DNA from: Sphagnum compactum
Taxonomy: Eukaryota; Bryophyta; Sphagnopsida; Sphagnales
Reading direction: 5' to 3'
DNA length: 64,000 bases
NCBI GenBank assembly: GCA_965153455.1
Contig: OZ234498.1
Span: 15,066,001-15,130,000, forward strand
In this document: piece after piece, positions 59,293 to 64,000 of the stretch
Numbering within the stretch: the first letter of the stretch is position 1
Layout: each line of letters begins with the position of its first letter
The notes under the pieces: model-generated
Told to the model about the DNA's origin: nothing
Database searches by the model: none
Seen by the model: only the letters and a program-made list of their open reading frames with translations
Made by a program: the position numbers and the translations under genes

Positions 59293-62030
59293 CTACAGTT
59301 CCAAAACCTCTTTATATACGACATTTCGCATGAATCTATCGGGACCCTGGCCGTTGAAAATCTTGATGTTTGCACTACTTGTGACCCGTGAAATAGCAAC
59401 ATACAGCTGACCATGGGAATAGACCGGAGATGGCAAATATACCCCAACGTTGTTGAATGTCTGACCTTGACTCTTGTTGATTGTGATCGCAAATGCCACT
59501 CGAACTGGAAATTTACGATGACGCAAAACAAATGGCCAATCAGTCCCAGAGGGGGACATGATGATGCGAGGTATGAACACACGTTTGCCGACATTGTTTC
59601 CTATGATGATTTTCGCTTCCATGACACGCTGACCCAATATTTTGACAATCAACCTCGTACCATTGCACAATCCTATTGATTGATTGAGATTACGCAACAA
59701 AAGGATTGGCACACCCACTTTGAATTCCAGCTCATGATTTGCAATACCGCTGAATTGCACAGTGTTTAGAAATTCCACCGGATACAATGAATCCATTGAA
59801 ACTCCTGCAACAACACTTGCACCTTCTTCTGTTGGAGTCAAAGAATTTGCGCTCAGGTACATGTGCGATTCTTCAGATAGCGATTTTAAAATTGCATTGT
59901 TGATTTCATCAACGTTAGTATTTTTGGGGGCTAGAATGCTGCGTTGCATAAGATACATGGCATCTCCAGAGTGGCACCGGTGATCCGGATAGATGGTTCG
60001 AATTAATCCTCTTAAGCTGCAATCTTTTGCTAGTAACCTCATATGGGATGGAATCTTGATCCAATCTGGATCGACACCTTTTTCTTCTACAATGGCAGGA
60101 AGATTATCGTCTCCAACATTCAACACCCATTTGGCAAATTCTCGCTGCTCTTCAGAATTGGTTGCCATGACTCGCATGTTGATATGAAGACGAAGAATTG
60201 TAACATGCTGCCAAAGATGCGATCGAGGCAAGGAAGCACTGACAATGTCTTCTCGTCTCCCTTTGGGAACAACAGGCAAGATCTGTCGAAAATCCCCACC
60301 AAGGACCACAGTTTTCCCACCAAAGATTTTCTCGGTAGCCTGTGCGTCATCCAATTGCATCAAATCACGCAGGGTGTGATCAACAGCTTTGAAAGCTCGG
60401 CGATGCATCATCGGTGCCTCATCCCAAATGATCAGATCAACTTTACGCACCAACTCGGCCACTTTCATCTGTTGTGTGATGTTGCAAGTTGACTCATCGT
60501 GCAGATCAATCGGAATCTTGAATCTTGAATGGGCGGTTCTGCCGCCCAGAAGCAACAAAGATGCAATTCCTGATGAGGCAACTGCAAGCACGATTTTGCC
60601 TTGCCCTCGTAGACGAGACAGAAGTGTTGTCTAAACAAATGTTTTGCTGGTTCCACCACTGCCATACACAAAGAATAGTTTGCCCTCTTTGTTTGTCACG
60701 GCATTCAAAATAGTTTCGTATGCGTTGCGCTGATCATCATTGAGCCTATCTTCTGCATTGTCTGCATCTGTGGTCAATGAATGTCGATCATAAGCCAACT
60801 TTTCTTCGACCAATCAGTTTCCTCCATGAACAAAAGGGATGTAATTAGATTTGGGAAGCGTTGGAAAATCTTCCAGGCGGTGTCCATTGCGCATGAGAAC
60901 CTGATCGATCTCATACAATGCACGATCCTTTAGCGCATTTTCAGAAAGGGTAACAGTTGGATCAGCACGCTCGCAGCGTGTCATTGCTTCAATGTCATCG
61001 CTCAAAGACTCCCAATGTGCATCCCATAGCTGTCTGGGATTTGTGACCTCACAAAACATCAACATGGAGGCAAACATGTCACGCAGCTGTCGTCCTGAGG
61101 CCCAAACAGTGGCTTCTTCTAAGGCTTGATGCCATTCATTGTCGTCTACAAGCAAACCCATCACAATGCATGCATATTTGAATGTGTCGTGCTCTCTGCC
61201 ATCCACTGTCCGCAAATGCTCATAGGATGTGGCACCTTTGACGCAGTTCAGCAGCATTCGCAAATAATAACGTTCACCCGATGTCGGGTGTGCATAATAC
61301 ATGCGACCAATGGCAAAGCCTTTCTTGCGCATTGTCCATCGCTTCAACTTCCGATTCCACACCCATTGCTGAAGGAATTGATCGAACGTAAGGCTTCGTG
61401 CAACTTCCGATTCTTGGTTTGTTTTGAACCATTCTATGAGCATCGTTCTGGAAATGGCTAACCGTGTTGCCACTTCCTGCACATCATCGTCATCGTCAAA
61501 CAACACCATTTGCTGATTGGGCAAATGGTATTGCAGATGCTCAGCGATAGGAAACTGCTCATGCATATCAAACTTGAAGATGCGCCACGCTGCTTCCGAT
61601 GCAGATACATAGCGACAGTCGAGATACTTTTTAATTTCATCAGTTTCGACCACATTCCCTTCAATGGCATTGTCGCTTTGGCGTGAGATTTCAACAGTTG
61701 CACGATCATGTCCTTTATATACGTACTTGAATATATATTTGACTGCACGAATATTGTTGCAGACCTCAACGTTGATGTGCGCATCGTATTTGGTCGATAA
61801 ATAGACATTGTGCGGTACCACCCAACAATTGTCCAATTCAATGCCATGAACCAAAACTGTGTGCCCCGTATCTCTACGCCGATAAATAGGGTATCCGTTT
61901 ACATCCGTCACCATCTCGTATTGGAACTTGCGTGGATATTGTTTTTTGCATTTGCCTTTTTCCATGCACGGGGCATTTGGAAACGCAGCTCCACATGGAC
62001 CATGCATCATGCATCTGGTGTCATGGCCTG
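59293..62030 (-). pseudogene. Helitron Rep/PIF1-like helicase, 5'-truncated, with two in-frame stops
   Basis: One frame runs from about 62030 to TAA-type stop at 59293, broken only by TGA (60814-60816) and TAG (60631-60633). First come the C-terminal Rep parts: CMMHGPCG, PCMEKGKCKKQYP, VNGYPIYRRRDTG, KYDAHINVEVCNNIRAVKYIFKY, SASEAAWRIF. Next is the SF1 helicase: LNDDQRNAYETI, Walker A VYGSGGTSKT (family GPGGTGKT; G to S here), [20 protein letters not shown], and near the end [13 protein letters not shown] and YVAISRV. Helitron proteins nick and unwind DNA for rolling-circle transposition. The HUH nuclease part that should precede HGPCG is missing; upstream sequence switches to the tandem repeats of another element. 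Both stops replace positions that are Trp in the family. It is therefore young but inactive. Confidence 0.85.
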
Positions 62031-63422
62031 GATCCGACAACACAAAAGCAAGGACCAGTAGTGCTGCCATGTCTCAGCGTTGCAGCAGTGCAGCAGTGCA
62101 GACCTGGCAGCATTACAGCATGCAGCAGTGCAGACTTGGCAGTGTTGCAGCATGCAGCAGTGCGGACCTGGCAGCGTTGTAGCATGCAGCAGTGCAGACT
62201 CGGCATCTCAAGATAGGATGGTTCAGGGTTATAAAAGGAGATGGTCTGGGGGACAGCCCTCCAGCAGACCAACACTAGTTGATGGATCAATAAAGCTCTC
62301 AATTCTCCAGTATTGCCATATCTTGTCTTGTCTTGTCTTGTAATTCTCCACTTGGTTGTAGCCATGTTTCCTTGCCTTGCTTCACACTAGTTCGGTCCAT
62401 AACAGTTTGGTCTGCTCCTTATTCTGTTCGAAATCAGTAGCCCCGTTGCCGTTGTCATCACTAACATCAATAGGATCTATAGCAGTTTTGTTTTGGTTTG
62501 TTTGTTTGTTTATTTGTTTCAGTAAGTAGCTAGAGGTTGCTTCTTTGGAATGAATGATTTGCTAGGAAGAGAAGGAAAAAAAAATTGTTGGGTGCTGTTG
62601 TTGTGCTATTTTTATCAAGAGAAATGACAATAAAGTTCTAATATCAGTAGTTTTGATCTCAGTTGTGCTTTCGAAGCTTTTGTTTTGGTCGAGTGAAGAG
62701 TGGTGTTGTCATTGTTGTTGTGAAGTTTTCTACTTCTCCTTCTTCTTCTTTTTGAGAATTTGGTTGTGAGAAGTCTTGTGCTGTGTTGAAGAAGAAACTG
62801 CTTTTGGTTTGTTGGTTGGTTTGTTTGCTTGTTGGGATCTTACTTGAATCCAAATAGATTTTTCAAGGCCTGCTCCTCCTCAAGTTTTTTAGCAAGCTTG
62901 TTTCTTTTTCTCTGTTTTTTTTTTTTTTTTTTTTGGTTTTAGGAAACTTGTGTTGGAAACTGAGACAAGTTTTTTCCACCTATCTTTTCAAAGAAGTTAA
63001 GTTATTGTGTTGTTGTCGCTGCTGCTGCTGCTGTTCGGTCTTGCATGTAACAAGATCTGCAAAAATAAAATAAAAATAAAATAAAATATAAAATTCGAGA
63101 AAGTGTGTGTTTGCAACTCATCAACAGACTTGTCTTTGAAGAGCCAACATTTTTGGGAGCAGGGGGAGGACCGAGAAGTCCAGACACAGACCAAGACCAG
63201 GACAGAGAGGTTCTTTCAGCATTTTCTGAGCAGACATCAAGCTGAAGGGGGAAACAAGAGCTGGGTGGGCGGAAAACAAACATGGGTTTGGTCCATTGGA
63301 GCTGCTGTAGCTACTGTGTGAGGAGTTGAGAGAGATTACGGGAAGATTAGACTTGCTCACTGTTCCTCCATCGATTTTTCCTGCAACCTTCAACTTCATC
63401 GTTATCATTGATAACTACCACC
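62020..63422 (+). mobile_element. probable 5' LTR and leader of a Ty3/gypsy element
   Basis: Upstream of the gag gene come the tandem repeats, a TATAAAAG box at 62232-62239 and an AATAAA-like word (TCAATAAAG) near 62287. A (CTTGT)n run follows near 62324-62342, then a leader with T-rich and (AAAAT)n tracts. The order suits U3-R-U5 plus leader. LTR borders and the primer-binding site were not identified, and the second LTR is outside the window. Minus-strand ORFs here are shadows. Confidence 0.5.
62091..62206. repeat. 32-bp tandem repeat, ~3.6 copies
   Basis: Units start at 62091, 62123, 62155 and 62187. Each reads CAGCAGTGCRGAC, then YGGCAG, then a TTRYAGCATG end. It probably lies in the U3 of the LTR of the gypsy element to the right, or at the junction with the truncated Helitron. 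Confidence 0.85.
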
Positions 63423-64000
63423 ATGGACAACTCGGAATCAAACATCGACCTCAATCAAATCCTCGCCGCCCTTCAGCACCTTCAACAAGAAAAATGCCGC
63501 GCTTAGAGACTCAGTGACTCGCATGCAGGATCAGCCACAACCTCCTGCCCCAGTACCCGCTGCCCTTGCAATGGTCGCCCCAGAGCCCAAGATCAGCCTG
63601 CCAGAAAAGTTTGATGGAACGCACCCCAAATTTCGAGGCTTTGTCAGCCAGGTACGCCTGATCATGCAACTACACCCCCGTCGTTATTTGGATGACACCA
63701 CTCGTGTAGGATTCGTTGGAACCCTACTCACTGGGACAGCTGCAGCATGGTTTGCTCCCATCCTGGAAACATCATCCCCTCTCTTACAAGATTTCAACGC
63801 CTTTATGGCGGAATTTGAAGCAGTGTTTGGGGACAGTGACAAGGCCAGGACTTCAGCCAACAAGCTGCGTCGGCTCCAGCAAGGGACACGTTCGGCCATC
63901 GTCTACGCCTCAGAATTCAGGCAGCTTGCCTGCGACGTCAACTGGGGAGAAGCTGCCTTGATTGATCAGTTTCGCTGTGGGCTTCGTGATGATGTTCAAG
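63423..64000 (+). pseudogene. Ty3/gypsy gag (Retrotrans_gag), one frameshift, runs off the window
   Basis: The ATG at 63423 has ACCACC before it. The N terminus MDNSESNIDLNQILAALQH leads into an A5 run (63490-63494), where one extra A shifts the frame. In the shifted frame, 63496-64000 is fully open: PEKFDGTHPKFRGFVSQ, LLTGTAAAWFAP, FEAVFGD, YASEFRQLA and FRCGLRDDVQ. These match the capsid-region gag of gypsy elements in order. Gag packages retrotransposon RNA into particles. Apart from the single shift it looks recent, with codon use much GC-richer than its surroundings. The shift could be a sequencing error in the A run. Confidence 0.8.

Noticed and set aside
59413-60713. Plus-strand ORFs across the Helitron region
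   Set aside because: They are antisense of the helicase frame and have no domain.
1-64000. tRNA, rRNA, CRISPR or bacterial-type operons
   Set aside because: No tRNA T-arm/anticodon pattern, rRNA segment or regularly spaced repeat-spacer array was noticed, and the sequence is clearly plant nuclear.

Overview
The window looks like a repeat-rich nuclear segment of a land-plant genome. Several things point that way. There is a plant-specific B3 transcription-factor gene with GT-AG introns. Plant transposon domains are present: CACTA TNP2, DUF4218, DUF4216 and a Transposase_24-like protein. Fragments of Ty3/gypsy and Ty1/copia elements, a plant-type Helitron helicase and an AT-rich background complete the picture. 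Nothing bacterial, organellar or viral was seen. The clade cannot be fixed by eye; the transposon load fits a large fern, lycophyte or gymnosperm genome, but that is inference.

Layout. 0.2-6 kb: a two-copy tandem repeat, then a pair of ~0.62 kb direct repeats (LTR candidates) enclosing a decayed interior with a PHD-finger-like remnant. 6.2-8.4 kb: a decayed three-exon CACTA-associated protein gene (minus). 9.2-12.3 kb: broken exons that read as the eIF2-alpha kinase GCN2, with the HisRS-like part on plus and one kinase exon on minus. 13.3-16.9 kb: the one convincing host gene, a three-exon B3 gene of 490 codons (minus) with an LxLxL repression-type motif, an upstream ORF and a tandem-repeat array carrying TGACGT. 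16.9-21.8 kb: featureless. 21.8-23.3 kb: a GC-richer, gene-like segment with an ORF split by one stop.

25-30.1 kb: a decayed CACTA TNP2 transposase gene whose 3' coding part is split by a probable solo LTR. 32.5-33.2 kb: a gypsy integrase remnant. 34.9-40.6 kb: GC-richer sequence of unknown origin with a strong inverted repeat. 40.9-58.5 kb: AT-rich mosaic of tandem repeats, an 1.83 kb non-autonomous CACTA element (3-bp TSDs and paralogous empty sites in the window), a copia gag remnant, a 151-bp CACTA-type MITE, gypsy RT and gag remnants, a 26-bp-arm hairpin and an isolated CACTA end. 59.2-62.0 kb: a Helitron Rep/helicase with two in-frame stops and a recognisable 3' hairpin-CTAG end, truncated at its 5' side. 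62.0-64.0 kb: a younger gypsy element entering from the right (tandem repeats, TATA box, leader and gag, running off the window).

The genes do not form a pathway. The window is a host B3 gene among layers of transposons that have nested in one another and apparently moved host gene fragments. No clearly new biological system was found; the strongest leads are the B3 gene with its promoter array and the rearranged GCN2 exons.
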